Source: Leptolinea sp964420995
GTDB lineage: Bacteria; Chloroflexota; Anaerolineae; Anaerolineales; Anaerolineaceae
Direction: 5' to 3'
Assembly: GCA_964420995.1 (NCBI GenBank)
Contig: CAYQUX010000004.1
Coordinates: 122,747-186,746 of the forward strand
DNA length: 64,000 nt
Part shown: one piece after another, positions 1 through 9,650 of the stretch
How positions within the stretch are numbered: the stretch's first letter is position 1
Layout of the letters: each line of letters starts with the position of its first letter
Program-made: the position numbers and the translations under genes
The notes under the pieces: generated by a model
What the model was told of the DNA's origin: nothing
Seen by the model: only the letters and a program-made list of their open reading frames with translations
Databases searched by the model: none

Positions 1-50
1 CATTGCACGTGGATGGCCTTAACAACACTATACTAAGGGGCGTATTGGAG

Positions 51-2591
51 ATGAGAAAAACAACACACATGAAAAAGTTTTCTCTATCTGTTAGTTGGTT
101 TTCAATCGTCCTGGCCGTTCTTTGTATCCTCATCACTCTCACAGGCCTCATACTACTTGAGAAGACCATTGCCGGTTCTTCTCCCACCAGCAGCAACCTT
201 TGGATTGCCAGAATACTGGTTGTCCTGGGGGCGCTTGGTGCGGCGGGCAGTTGTCTGATTATCCGTTTTAAAGAGAAAAGAGAAAGAACTCAAAACAATG
301 AACTGATCACCATGGGTTCCACTCTGGCTCATACGGATACACCAGCGCTGGCCTCAGGTCTTTCCGCGCTGACAACCGGAGACATGACCCGTCACGTGAC
401 CATTGTCAGCAAAAGTCTCAACCTTTCAGAAGATGAGATCCGTCGGAATGGATCATCCATTCAAAAGTCCATGAATGATATCGTGACCAGTCTGAATGAG
501 TGTGTCCGATCTTACAACTGGATCACGGATGTTCCCTGCAAGCGCATGTTTTACCGTGGAACCGATTCCTTTCAAGAGGGATTGGCCGCCGGTGAAGCCA
601 TGGGAAAGATCGCGGGCAACCAGCGCAAGGTGATGATCTCCAGCGCGCTTCACCAGGATAACCTGCAATTGCGGATCAATGGCTTTCAGACCAGCCTGGC
701 GGCAAACTTCGCGGATTTGAAAATTGTCCGAACGATCGATACCTCCGGAAAGAGCGACGAACAGATCATCGCGGAATTTGAGGAAACACTCAAAGAACAT
801 CCCGACCTTGCCGCATGTTACGCGACGGATATTGAATCCATGCTTCCATTGATCAAGATGATCCAGAAAAATGGTTCCCTGAAGAAGATCAAGATCATCA
901 GCCATGATCTCTCGGAAGAGATTGCCAGACTGATCAATGATGGTGTGATCACGGCCAACGTAACCCAGAATCCGTTCGCCCAGGGGTATGACACCGTCAT
1001 CCACCTGTATAACCACCTGGCCGGCGGTTGGGTGCCCACGGTTGAACGCATGCTTATCAAGCCTGATCTGGTTTCACGCGAAAATCTGAAAGATTTCTGG
1101 CGAATCGGACAGGGAGCTTTTCAATCGGATGAAGCCATTGCCCAGAGACCACAACCCGTCGAAAACACATCCGGCAAACCACTCAAGATCGCGATGGTGG
1201 CCGCGGATGTATCCTTCTTTGATTTTGTGAAGGAAGGTGTGGATGCCGCGGCGAAAGTATTGAAACCCTTCAACGCGAAAATTGACTGGCTGCTGCCGCC
1301 GGGCGCAAAAACCTCGAAAGGGGTGTCTTTCTCCGCTGAAATTTACAGCCCATTCCTCGAGAAATTGGCTGCCGATGGGTATAACGCCATTGGTATCATC
1401 GTGGCGGATTCAGAAATCAACAAGACTATCAATAAACTGGTTGAAAAAGGTATTCCGATTGCCACATTCAACGCTGAAACGAGCAGCATGCGCGGCTTGA
1501 TGCTTATGATGGTGGACCGCGCCAGGCAATTGATGGATGCCAGTCAAACGTTGAATGACTCTGCGAAAAACGCGCAATTTGCCACAGATACAGTATCCGG
1601 CACGATCCAGCAGATCACCAAGTCAGTCAGCGACGAGGCGGCCATGATGAGCCGCGCGAATGGCTCGGTGCAGTTGATCGTGGATAATATTCAACAGATC
1701 AGCCGGGGAGCGGAGGAACAGGCTCGGGCGGCGGAAAATGCCGTGACTGCCTCGATGCAAATTGCCGACGCCGTGGATCAAACGTCCCAGGCCATCGCTA
1801 AAGTGACATCCACCGCCGATAATTCCGTCAAAGTGGCACGCGAAGGCGCCGAGTCAGTTCAACAGGCTTTGGACCAGATGGGCAGCATCCAGCAGGCGGT
1901 TGAAACATCCGCGTCATCCATCCAGATGATGGATACATACTCCCAGCAAATTGGCGAAATTGTGGAAACCATTCGCGACATTGCCGATCAGACCAACCTG
2001 CTGGCGTTGAATGCGGCCATCGAAGCCGCCCGAGCCGGCGAACAGGGCAGAGGTTTCGCTGTGGTGGCCGGTGAAGTCCGAAAACTGGCAGAAAAATCCG
2101 GCGAAGCCACCCGCGAAATCACCACGATTGTTCACAACACGCAGAAAAACATCGCCGAGACCGTGGTTTCCATGCAGACGGCCATTGAACGTGTGTCTGA
2201 GGGGAGCCGCCTGGCAGAAAGCTCCGGCAAAGCGCTTGAATTGCTGGTCACCTCGGCGGCGGATATGCAAACCCAGTCTCTGGGTGCCAGTGAAGCCAAT
2301 TCGGCCATGGTGGGCGTCATGGAAAGCCTGAACACAGCCATTGAGCGGGTCTCCGCGGTTATTGAACAGAACAGCGCGTCCTCCGCCGAGATCAACAAAA
2401 ACGCCAATGACACCCTGGAGATCATGGAATCGGTGGCCGCCTTCAGCGAAGAAAACGCTGCATCCTCCGAAGAGATTGCCGCCTCTACAATGGAAGTCAA
2501 TGATAAAGTGTCCCAGATGGCCAATATGGTGCAAAAATTGGAAACCATCGCCTCAGAAATGCAGGCGTCAACAGCCAACTTCAAACTTTAG
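51..2591 (+). CDS. Methyl-accepting chemotaxis protein with cytoplasmic binding-protein-like lobes
   Basis: Chemoreceptor that should signal to a CheA/CheW array. The ATG at 51 is chosen because GGGG at 37-40 is suitably spaced; ATG 69 is an alternative. At 846 residues it has two hydrophobic segments (about 14-36 and 50-72) joined by only about 13 residues, so there is no real extracellular sensor. Everything after residue 72 should be cytoplasmic. A helical linker (about 85-155) leads to two regions resembling lobes of type-1 sugar-binding proteins: about 160-360 looks like the C-terminal lobe (RGTDSFQEGLAAGEAMGKIA) and about 375-485 like the N-terminal lobe (KIAMVAADVSFFDFVKEGV). The MCP coiled coil follows, with the conserved hairpin tip near 640-680 (DQTNLLALNAAIEAARAGE). 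No che genes are in the window. MCP identity is certain; the lobe assignment is by eye. Confidence 0.93.
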   Translation: MRKTTHMKKFSLSVSWFSIVLAVLCILITLTGLILLEKTIAGSSPTSSNLWIARILVVLGALGAAGSCLIIRFKEKRERTQNNELITMGSTLAHTDTPALASGLSALTTGDMTRHVTIVSKSLNLSEDEIRRNGSSIQKSMNDIVTSLNECVRSYNWITDVPCKRMFYRGTDSFQEGLAAGEAMGKIAGNQRKVMISSALHQDNLQLRINGFQTSLAANFADLKIVRTIDTSGKSDEQIIAEFEETLKEHPDLAACYATDIESMLPLIKMIQKNGSLKKIKIISHDLSEEIARLINDGVITANVTQNPFAQGYDTVIHLYNHLAGGWVPTVERMLIKPDLVSRENLKDFWRIGQGAFQSDEAIAQRPQPVENTSGKPLKIAMVAADVSFFDFVKEGVDAAAKVLKPFNAKIDWLLPPGAKTSKGVSFSAEIYSPFLEKLAADGYNAIGIIVADSEINKTINKLVEKGIPIATFNAETSSMRGLMLMMVDRARQLMDASQTLNDSAKNAQFATDTVSGTIQQITKSVSDEAAMMSRANGSVQLIVDNIQQISRGAEEQARAAENAVTASMQIADAVDQTSQAIAKVTSTADNSVKVAREGAESVQQALDQMGSIQQAVETSASSIQMMDTYSQQIGEIVETIRDIADQTNLLALNAAIEAARAGEQGRGFAVVAGEVRKLAEKSGEATREITTIVHNTQKNIAETVVSMQTAIERVSEGSRLAESSGKALELLVTSAADMQTQSLGASEANSAMVGVMESLNTAIERVSAVIEQNSASSAEINKNANDTLEIMESVAAFSEENAASSEEIAASTMEVNDKVSQMANMVQKLETIASEMQASTANFKL

Positions 2592-2791
2592 CATCTCTCG
2601 AACCCCCTTAACACGAACACGGAGTTGCATGCACTCCGTGTTCGTGTTTTCATTGGATAATGTCAGGCAGGTAAATCCCCAGATTGAAAAGGCAGCAAAT
2701 TGCCGTTTTATTTTGGTTTGTCATATCAGTATAATTTGTATTGAATCAATAGCGATGTTGCAGTGCACGTCAAATTTTTAAGGAGTACGGT

Positions 2792-3373
2792 GTGGCACAA
2801 TTCGTTGCTTACAGGGATGGTATAGAAGTAAGCGGACAATACTTGCTCACGTTTGTGAATTGCCTTGGCAATTACAGGGAAAAAGCGCAGGCTGTTTTTC
2901 TCAATCACGGCATTGATTCACTTGAGCCGCGAAAATGGTATCCCCAGCAGGCCTGGCTGGATGGTTTCAAAGAACTGGCCGGCTCACTTCATGCGAACAC
3001 GCTGGCCGTAGTGGGCAGAAAAATCCCGGAAAATGCCAGCTTTCCACCGGAGATCAATGAAATCTCCCTGGCGCTGAAATCCATTGACTGGTCGTACCAC
3101 CTGCATCATCGCATTGAAGGCAAAGCCCTTTTCAACTATGCCACCGGTGAAATGCAGGAAGGAATAGGTCATTATTCGTATGAAAAGGATGGAACCAATC
3201 GGATCATCATGACCTGCACCAGCCCCTATCCGTGCGATTTTGACAGGGGAATCATCGATTCCATCGCCTTTCGATTTCGCTTTCCAGGCACCATGCCACG
3301 AGTTACCCACGCGCGACCGGATCAATGCCGCAACACAGGGCACAACTCGTGTACCTATACTGTGGAGTGGTGA
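2792..3373 (+). CDS. Small V4R-like sensor-domain protein
   Basis: A 193-residue soluble protein starting with GTG, set by AGGAG at 2781-2785 six bases upstream. No catalytic motif was recognised. Its last 20 residues (QCRNTGHNSCTYTVEW) resemble the Cys-containing end of V4R-type ligand-binding domains (pattern C-x6-C-x-[FY]-x-V). The N-terminal half resembles the helical part seen before such domains in sensory proteins. It stands alone, 200 bp after the chemoreceptor on the same strand, and faces a convergent methyltransferase. It could be a detached sensory module working with the chemoreceptor, but nothing proves that. The family call is tentative. Confidence 0.55.
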   Translation: MAQFVAYRDGIEVSGQYLLTFVNCLGNYREKAQAVFLNHGIDSLEPRKWYPQQAWLDGFKELAGSLHANTLAVVGRKIPENASFPPEINEISLALKSIDWSYHLHHRIEGKALFNYATGEMQEGIGHYSYEKDGTNRIIMTCTSPYPCDFDRGIIDSIAFRFRFPGTMPRVTHARPDQCRNTGHNSCTYTVEW

Positions 3374-3379
3374 TTCCGG

Positions 3380-4177
3380 CTACTTCCAGGCTTTCAACGA
3401 AAAAACGATGGGGAGTGTGTCATCCCCATTGGGGTGATGCCAGAATCCGTCATCTCCTTCCTTCATGTCGGGCATGGTGGGAAAGAACCCTTTGCCGGAT
3501 TCATGCAGAAATTCCAACCGCAATCCTTTGCGGCAAACTTCGCTGACAATTTCGCCCATGGTGTGCTGCCACTGGAAACACACGGGGGTGTTCACTTTTG
3601 CCGAAGTATCCGCGTAGCTGCCCTGGACGTCACACCTGAGAACTTCTTTTTGAAAGTACGGGTATTTCATCGCCCAGTTGTCGGAGTATTCGTCAAATAT
3701 CCAGGTAAGCGGGTGACCTTCAGCCAGATAGAAAAACCCACCGGGCTTAATATATTGTGCGGCGATTTCCATCCAACGGGGGAAATCGGGCAGCCAGTTA
3801 ATCACCCCATAGCTGGCGAAGACAATATCAAATTGACCGTCCAGGTTGGCCGGGAGGTCATATATATTGCAGCAGATGAACCGTGCGGGAATGTTCAGCT
3901 CGCGGCTCAGGCCTTCCGCCATTTCTATGGCCCGCGGTGAAAAGTCTACACCAGTGACCTCTGCGCCGAGGCGGGCCCATGAAAGGGTATCCATACCGAA
4001 GTGGCATTGCAGATGAAGCAGTTTCTTTCCGGCTACATCACCCACTTCCCCCCGGATGAAGGAATCGAGCTTGTTTTCACCGTTTTTGAAGGCATCCAGT
4101 TTGTACATCTCTGAACGGGCGTTAATATCCGTCCATTCATTCCACAGAGTTTGATTGGTTTGCAGTTCTTTTTCCAT
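3380..4177 (-). CDS. Class I SAM-dependent methyltransferase
   Basis: A 265-residue Rossmann-fold methyltransferase. The glycine-rich SAM motif I is at about 53-77 (LLHLQCHFGMDTLSWARLG), followed by the acidic motif VTGVDFS and a motif-IV-like FDIVFASYGVINWLPD. This layout matches the broad Methyltransf_11/25-type families that use small-molecule acceptors; the substrate cannot be read from sequence. The gene is monocistronic and converges on the V4R-like gene with only six bases between the stops. There is no strong ribosome-binding site before the ATG. Confidence 0.85.
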   Translation of the reverse strand: MEKELQTNQTLWNEWTDINARSEMYKLDAFKNGENKLDSFIRGEVGDVAGKKLLHLQCHFGMDTLSWARLGAEVTGVDFSPRAIEMAEGLSRELNIPARFICCNIYDLPANLDGQFDIVFASYGVINWLPDFPRWMEIAAQYIKPGGFFYLAEGHPLTWIFDEYSDNWAMKYPYFQKEVLRCDVQGSYADTSAKVNTPVCFQWQHTMGEIVSEVCRKGLRLEFLHESGKGFFPTMPDMKEGDDGFWHHPNGDDTLPIVFSLKAWK

Positions 4178-4283
4178 GAACCAATTTTACCCGGAAGAAG
4201 ATGCCTTTTGATCGAGTTTTGCATTAGAACGTTGCTTCCTCCATTATTGATTGGGCAGAGAATGTATAATTTTGCCATTGTCT

Positions 4284-5183
4284 ATGTCAGCAGATTTTTC
4301 CCCCGACCAGAATCGCGAACAGTATTTACACCGTGTGGAAAAGGCCATTCAATTCATGACCAACCACCTGGCAGAGGTTGTGAACCTCGAATCGACCGCA
4401 CGGGAAGCCGGTTTTTCGCCATTTCACTTTCATCGCTTGTTTACCGCCATCACCGGTGAGACACCGCAAGACTTTCTGTTCCGGTTGCGAATGGAAAAAG
4501 CAGCCAACATACTTGTCAAATCCCCCTCCGTGAGCATTACCGAAATCGCGTTCGCGTGTGGATATTCCAGCTCGTCCGCGTTTGGCCGCTCTTTCAAGCG
4601 TTTCTATGGAATTCCAGCGGGTGAATACGCTCGCATCCGTACAACGTCAGATTTCCCCCAATCCTGGGTGGCGGTAAAACCGGTGGCAATTGGCGTCGAA
4701 TTTGAGCTGCCCGAAATCAGCATTAAGCCAATGCCAGCCTTGCATCTCGCGGTTTTTAAATCACCCTCCGGGTATTCCCCGGCGGGAATAAAATCTGCCT
4801 GGGAAAAAATGTTTCACTGGGCGCAGGGCAGGGGAATCAGTATTCCCCGTACGGGGTTGATCGCCATTTCCTATGATGACCCGGATATAACCCGGATGAA
4901 GCATTGCCGGTATTACGCCTGCTTGAACATTCCGGAAACCATACGAAATGACACCCGCGCGGGGATTATGGACATACCCGCGCATTTGGCTGCCGTGTGC
5001 CGCCTGACATGTGACCCCGACCAGATCCTGCCCGCCTACAGGGTCATCTACCGAGACTGGCTACCGCAAAGCGGTTTCCTGATCACCGACTATCCTCCTT
5101 ACGAATACTACTATGATGCCCCCGAAGTGAATCCGGCCAGCAAATATGTATTCGACCTGTGCATCCCGGTTGAACCGTTGTGA
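4284..5183 (+). CDS. AraC-family regulator with GyrI-like effector domain
   Basis: Transcription regulator of 299 residues. An AraC double helix-turn-helix fills about 10-110 (EIAFACGYSSSSAFGRSFKR is the second HTH), so the DNA-binding part is N-terminal as in Rob/SoxS-like fusions. Residues about 125-298 form a GyrI-like (SOUL/BmrR C-terminal) domain that normally binds hydrophobic small molecules. ATG 4284 is chosen over the upstream TTG at 4251. A TATAAT at 4265-4270 lies 14 bases before this ATG, so the message may be leaderless, though no good -35 was found. The divergent methyltransferase starts about 100 bp away and could be a target; the VOC gene downstream is another. Confidence 0.88.
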   Translation: MSADFSPDQNREQYLHRVEKAIQFMTNHLAEVVNLESTAREAGFSPFHFHRLFTAITGETPQDFLFRLRMEKAANILVKSPSVSITEIAFACGYSSSSAFGRSFKRFYGIPAGEYARIRTTSDFPQSWVAVKPVAIGVEFELPEISIKPMPALHLAVFKSPSGYSPAGIKSAWEKMFHWAQGRGISIPRTGLIAISYDDPDITRMKHCRYYACLNIPETIRNDTRAGIMDIPAHLAAVCRLTCDPDQILPAYRVIYRDWLPQSGFLITDYPPYEYYYDAPEVNPASKYVFDLCIPVEPL

Positions 5184-5280
5184 GAATAGCAAGAATGGTA
5201 TAGCAGAACGCAAAAATTGGATATCGCTGACGCCAACTCAAGGGCAAAATTGAGGTATCAAAATAACCATGGAGAAACCA

Positions 5281-5769
5281 ATGAAAATCAATCTTGTTTC
5301 CAGCGTTTTATTTGTTGCCGATATTGCCCGGTCGCGCGAATTTTATGAAGGTGTACTTGAACAGACGGTGCTGATGGACCACGGCCCAAACGTGGGCTTT
5401 GCCGGAGGTTTTGCCATCTGGCAAATTGATCACGCCAACCAGATGGTGTTCGGAGACCGAAAAACAACCCGCGAAGAATCAAATCTGGACGCGGCAGAAC
5501 TGTACTTTGAAACCCGTGAACTTGACGAAGCCTTAAATAAAATAAAGGCAGCCGGCGTCAATTTTATCCATGAATTGATGGAACAACCCTGGGGGCAGAG
5601 GGTGATCCGCTTTCGCGACCCTGACGGACACATTCTGGAATTGGGTGAACCGATGGATGTGGTTATCTGCCGCTATCTCGCGGCCGGATTGAAGCCTGAA
5701 GAAATCGTAAAACGCACGTTCATGCCGCTGGAGATCATCAACCAGATCGCGGCAGCTCAAGCTCAATAA
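5281..5769 (+). CDS. VOC-family (glyoxalase/bleomycin-resistance fold) protein
   Basis: A 162-residue vicinal-oxygen-chelate protein. The N-terminal half has the module start LVSSVLFVADIARSREFYEG, and the end of the fold is FRDPDGHILELGEP, the usual last strand with the metal-binding Glu. About 34 extra residues after the fold (CRYLAAGLKPEEIVKRTFMP) look helical and are not part of a standard VOC domain. Start 5281 is preferred because GGAG at 5271-5274 gives a six-base spacing; the upstream ATG at 5269 has no site. Function could be antibiotic binding, glyoxalase or dioxygenase activity. The adjacent AraC/GyrI regulator hints at small-molecule stress, as an inference. Confidence 0.85.
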   Translation: MKINLVSSVLFVADIARSREFYEGVLEQTVLMDHGPNVGFAGGFAIWQIDHANQMVFGDRKTTREESNLDAAELYFETRELDEALNKIKAAGVNFIHELMEQPWGQRVIRFRDPDGHILELGEPMDVVICRYLAAGLKPEEIVKRTFMPLEIINQIAAAQAQ

Positions 5770-5791
5770 TAGAAAAAGGAACAAAAATGAA

Positions 5792-5818
5792 CCGGCCTTC
5801 ATGTGTTATGAGGGCCGG
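5792..5818. terminator. Bidirectional hairpin terminator
   Basis: An 11-bp stem (CCGGCCTTCAT pairing with ATGAGGGCCGG, one G-T wobble) has a short loop and is flanked by T-rich runs on both sides. It sits between the convergent VOC and RNase H-like genes and can serve both. Confidence 0.75.
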
Positions 5819-5827
5819 CTTTGCTTT

Positions 5828-6376
5828 TTATTGGAAAATGCTGGTATTTTCAAATGTGGTCAATGCCATAATCGGCTGCAGCCCATTGCGCGACCCATCC
5901 GGCATCATCTGATGGGCATCCGTGAAGAAGTAGTCAGGCGTTTTATCGCGGATCATTTTTAACGCTTCGCGGGTCAATCGGTCTGCCGGGTGATTGTCCC
6001 GGCGGGGTGTCCAGCACCATTGTACGTCTTTGAAATGGCGGCACAATCGGCGTGCCTGGCGGTGGAATTGCTGGATACGCGGAGAATGCGTCAATGATTG
6101 GTTTTGCATTTGCTCAATGATGGATTTCGCGTCCCCCTGGATGAGGATGGTTTCATTGCAGGCTTTCAAATCCACCAATGCTTCCAATCCCGCGATAAGC
6201 GCCAGATACTCCGCGCCATTGGATGTTGCCAGTTTCCAGTGGGCGTAGCCGCCCCGTCCCCGCGCCACCAGTTTTTCATCACGCAGGATCAGCCAGCCGT
6301 AGCACATGATACCCGGATAACCGTCCGTAGCCACGTGTATGCGGCGGTACAGGCCGTCAAATTGCAGCGTGTACAT
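5828..6376 (-). CDS. RNase H-like (RNase HI fold) protein
   Basis: A 182-residue protein with an RNase HI-type domain that would cleave the RNA strand of RNA-DNA hybrids. The four carboxylates can be placed: D18 in VATDGYPG, E56 in SNGAEYLALIAG, D82 in LIQGDAKSII and D132 in NHPADRLTREA. The first motif lacks the usual long Gly-rich turn (YPGIMCYGW instead of a GxxNPGPGGWG-like stretch), and about 40 residues extend past the core. This fits the RVT_3/RNase H-like group rather than canonical rnhA. Whether it replaces a housekeeping RNase HI cannot be told here. It is a single gene after the bidirectional terminator. Confidence 0.8.
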   Translation of the reverse strand: MYTLQFDGLYRRIHVATDGYPGIMCYGWLILRDEKLVARGRGGYAHWKLATSNGAEYLALIAGLEALVDLKACNETILIQGDAKSIIEQMQNQSLTHSPRIQQFHRQARRLCRHFKDVQWCWTPRRDNHPADRLTREALKMIRDKTPDYFFTDAHQMMPDGSRNGLQPIMALTTFENTSIFQ

Positions 6377-6591
6377 GTAATTCCATGAATGCGCCAGTGC
6401 GAATAATACGCTGCCTGATGGAGAGGGTATTTAATTGATCAGAACTGGGGGGGTGAGCCGTCTGAGACCGGGAAATACTGGTATAAAAAGAAGGGTTATT
6501 CTTTGTGTGAGACAAGCGACGAATGGTTTTGTAAAGCGGGATGAGATTTCCAACCTTATTATAGACGAATTATCACCGACTGCGGGCGCTT

Positions 6592-9258
6592 TCAACCTAT
6601 GGGGGTGATTAGATGCTCCTGCAGGGGGCCGGTTCCACGTCCACCATGGCTGGCTTTTTCGGCATACATCTCCCTGTCAGCCATCTCAAGAACCTCTTCC
6701 AGAGGCTGTCCATCCTGCGAGGTGGCAACGCCGAGAGAGATATTGATTGCCAGGGGCTGTTTTTCCTCACCGGAGGCCAATTCTGATTCCTGATTGTATG
6801 TTTCCAACATTCCACGCACGCGTTTCAGAATTTCTTTTGCCAGTTTATCATTGGTGCGCGGTAGCAGCACGGCAAATTCATCACCACCAATCCGGGCAAC
6901 CACATCTTCGGGGCGGAAGGCGCTCTTCAATATGGAGGCGGCCTGACGCAGGAGACTGTCCCCGGCAGAATGGCCAAGCGTGTCATTGGTGATCTTCAAA
7001 CCATCCACATCCCCCAGAATGATGCTTACCGGATAACTCCGGCTATTGTTAAGACGGTCCATCTCCGCGGTGAAGTATGTGCGGTTGTACAGGCCGGTCA
7101 GATCATCGTGCATACCCAGAATCCGCAGATTCTCTTCCAGCAGCTTGCGGTCGGTTATGTCGTGACCGACTGCCTGTAATTCTTCCAGGTTGTCTTCATC
7201 ATCAAACAGGCCATGAATGGACCACTGCTGCCAGCGGATCTGGCTGTCAGTGCCTTCATGGCTTGTCTGTTCAATACGGATAACCGGATTGTTGACGGTA
7301 AGTATGGAAGTGATCAAATCACCCGTCTGCTGCATAATTATCGGCAGGTAGGGTGAAACCGATTTGCCCAGGGTATCCTCCGGGGCGGTGTCATAATAAT
7401 CACAGAAAGCATTGTTTACAAAGGTGAGCGTTCCATCCGGCAGCATGCGGCAGATGAGATCGGTCTGGTCCTGCACAATGGCCCGGTAGCGGGCTTCGCT
7501 GGCCGTCAGGCGGGCTTTGCTCTCATTTTGCTCGGTAATATCCTGACTCATCAACATGACTTTTTCCACCAGCCCGTCACTGGACCGGACCGGAATAAAG
7601 AAGAAATTGAATACCCGGTTGAAGATGGTAATTTCACGCGCGTTTCTTGCGCCATGAAACGCGTCAACAATCGCGTTTTCCAGAAGATTAATTCCCGGAT
7701 TGCCATTGGGGAGCGCTTCTGCCAGTGTTTTCCCCTCAATAAAGACATTATTTTCCTTAAGCAAACCCATACCATCGCCGGCCAGCAGCGTACAACGCAA
7801 ATCACGATCAAACAGCCCGACAACCCCATTGGGGAAGTTTTTGGCCAGGGTTCGATACAGTTCTTCACTGTCACGCAGTTGCTGCTGGGCGTTTTTCAGG
7901 TCAGATATATCAGTCACGGCCGTTAACCAACCGTTGGTTTGCCCTTTGTTATCCCGCATGGGTGAGAGCAATAACAGGGCGTCAAAGCGCTGCCCGTCTT
8001 TACGCATTAACCTGACTTCCACACCCGTATCGGGGTAATTATCATCCATGGCCGACTGGTAAATTTTCGTGAGACGGTCAACTTCTTCTGCAGGCCAGTA
8101 ATCAAACGGGATGGTCGTGTCCATTAATTCAAGCCGGGAATAACCGACCATCCGGCAAAAACCGGGATTGATATACGTGACCTTCCCATCCAGGTTTATG
8201 ACCGAAATACCGGAGATGATCGATTCCTCAATCGCTTTGCGGAAATTTTTCTCACGAATCACACTGGTGTACAGCCGGGCGTTTTCGATCATGATGGCGC
8301 TCTGATCGGCAAAAAGCTGCATGAGGTGAATCTCATCCTCGGTAAACTCCCCGCTTTTGGCTGTATCGCCAATGGTGAGTACGCCAAGAATTCTGCCGGA
8401 AGCTTTCAAAGGTACCGATAGTACCCGGTGCATGGAAGTTTTCACCACCTGTCCGGGTAGTTGTTCCCAGGTGGCCAGGTCTTCAACGAAAAAAGCCTGC
8501 CCGGTAACCGCCACACGACCGGCCAGATTTTGCATCAATTCATTACCGGATGAGGAGAGATCTTCCGGATAGTTGCAGGTCACGACCAGATTTAGCTTCT
8601 GATTATCCTCATCCATCAGGTATATTCCGGCATTGTTGCTTTGGATCAGTGGAGCCGCGTTTCGCACAATGGTTGAAAGCAAGTCCTCCAGTTCGATCTG
8701 GGCGGTTAATGCCAGGGACGTGTCATACAGAGATGACATTTGTCGGGCGCGATTCTGGGCGGCTTCCTCAGCCTGCATACGGCCGGTGACTTCTTTGATC
8801 AGGTTCAGGTTGGCACGGTTCAGTTCAGAGTTGACCCTGCGCAGGTTGAGCATATCGTCAAAACGCGCCAGGCAAATGATGATGGCTCTTTCCAGTTCCG
8901 CATCTTGAACCGGTTTGATAAGGTAAGCCCCAACGCCAACATCAACCGCCTTCTGGATAAGAGACGGGTTTTCATACGCCGAAAGCATAATGACCGGTGT
9001 GGGACAAACCTTTTGAATGGAACGAGTAGCCTTGATACCGGCCTCTGGATCTTCTTCCCCCGAGGCAGGATCGGTCATATGCAGGTCCATCAGGATCAAT
9101 CCCGGATTCAGTTTGCCGGCCAGATCCACCGCGCTGGCAGCATCGTAGGCCGCGCCGGCTATCTGGTATCCAAGACGTTGGAGCTGGCTCTGGATTAACC
9201 GATTTACTATGGCTTCATCTTCTACTACAAGGATTCTTAGTGGAGAAGGTCTGCGCAA
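6592..9258 (-). CDS. Response regulator / GAF / triple PAS / GGDEF diguanylate cyclase
   Basis: An 888-residue signalling protein predicted to make c-di-GMP. Order: receiver (about 8-135, acidic pair E13/D14, phosphoacceptor D58 in LILMDLHM), coiled linker, GAF (about 175-340), three PAS domains (about 345-465, 470-590, 595-715) and GGDEF (about 720-875) with an intact active site (RIGGDEFAVLLPR). An RPED inhibitory site lies five residues before GGDEF, so product inhibition is expected. The receiver carries about eight extra residues after the phosphoacceptor loop (TDPASGEEDPEA). Start is TTG with AGGAG upstream. No membrane segment, so it is cytosolic and presumably phosphorylated by an unlinked kinase. 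It is divergent from an HD-GYP protein. Confidence 0.93.
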   Translation of the reverse strand: MRRPSPLRILVVEDEAIVNRLIQSQLQRLGYQIAGAAYDAASAVDLAGKLNPGLILMDLHMTDPASGEEDPEAGIKATRSIQKVCPTPVIMLSAYENPSLIQKAVDVGVGAYLIKPVQDAELERAIIICLARFDDMLNLRRVNSELNRANLNLIKEVTGRMQAEEAAQNRARQMSSLYDTSLALTAQIELEDLLSTIVRNAAPLIQSNNAGIYLMDEDNQKLNLVVTCNYPEDLSSSGNELMQNLAGRVAVTGQAFFVEDLATWEQLPGQVVKTSMHRVLSVPLKASGRILGVLTIGDTAKSGEFTEDEIHLMQLFADQSAIMIENARLYTSVIREKNFRKAIEESIISGISVINLDGKVTYINPGFCRMVGYSRLELMDTTIPFDYWPAEEVDRLTKIYQSAMDDNYPDTGVEVRLMRKDGQRFDALLLLSPMRDNKGQTNGWLTAVTDISDLKNAQQQLRDSEELYRTLAKNFPNGVVGLFDRDLRCTLLAGDGMGLLKENNVFIEGKTLAEALPNGNPGINLLENAIVDAFHGARNAREITIFNRVFNFFFIPVRSSDGLVEKVMLMSQDITEQNESKARLTASEARYRAIVQDQTDLICRMLPDGTLTFVNNAFCDYYDTAPEDTLGKSVSPYLPIIMQQTGDLITSILTVNNPVIRIEQTSHEGTDSQIRWQQWSIHGLFDDEDNLEELQAVGHDITDRKLLEENLRILGMHDDLTGLYNRTYFTAEMDRLNNSRSYPVSIILGDVDGLKITNDTLGHSAGDSLLRQAASILKSAFRPEDVVARIGGDEFAVLLPRTNDKLAKEILKRVRGMLETYNQESELASGEEKQPLAINISLGVATSQDGQPLEEVLEMADREMYAEKASHGGRGTGPLQEHLITPIG

Positions 9259-9650
9259 AATATCTCCTCAGTCATCCCGGATAAGCCTTATCAAAACATG
9301 GCGTAGATTTTTCTTCGCCCCCTGATGGTGTGATAGGTACTGCTCGTCATATCAGGAATGTTTTGACTGGAGCCATATCACGTTGTTATTCTATTATAAG
9401 AGATGGGCGACCCATTTTTATGGTCTGGATCGATTTTTAAACAAAAATTTATGGAAAATTTACGCCTTTTCATCCTACTATGGTGGTAATCACTTTTCCA
9501 GGTGGTATCTTAAACATCCGAGGGTGGCCTGTTAATTGCAACACAGGGATATCCGGTATGGAAAACGGATACCTCCCTACTCCATCAATTTTCCATTCAA
9601 CCTCATACATGCCTCATTCATCACTCATTAAGATGGGAGACGCTGGATCC
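9259..9650. other. Divergent intergenic region between cyclase and phosphodiesterase
   Basis: About 390 bp separate the two c-di-GMP genes if the start at 9651 is right. An in-frame extension back to 9480 exists but has low-complexity, unconserved-looking coding potential and no ribosome-binding site. I looked for a GEMM-type c-di-GMP riboswitch core and saw none. Both promoters must lie here; no confident -35/-10 pair was identified. Confidence 0.5.

Noticed and set aside
453..2584. Several minus-strand frames of 80-206 residues under the chemoreceptor gene
   Set aside because: Shadows of the MCP coding sequence, with no start signals of their own.
9480..9650. N-terminal extension of the HD-GYP protein from 9480
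   Set aside because: The 57 extra residues look random, and the ATG at 9651 has a ribosome-binding site while 9480 does not.
9259..9650. c-di-GMP riboswitch between the cyclase and phosphodiesterase genes
   Set aside because: No conserved GEMM core or tetraloop-receptor pattern could be found.
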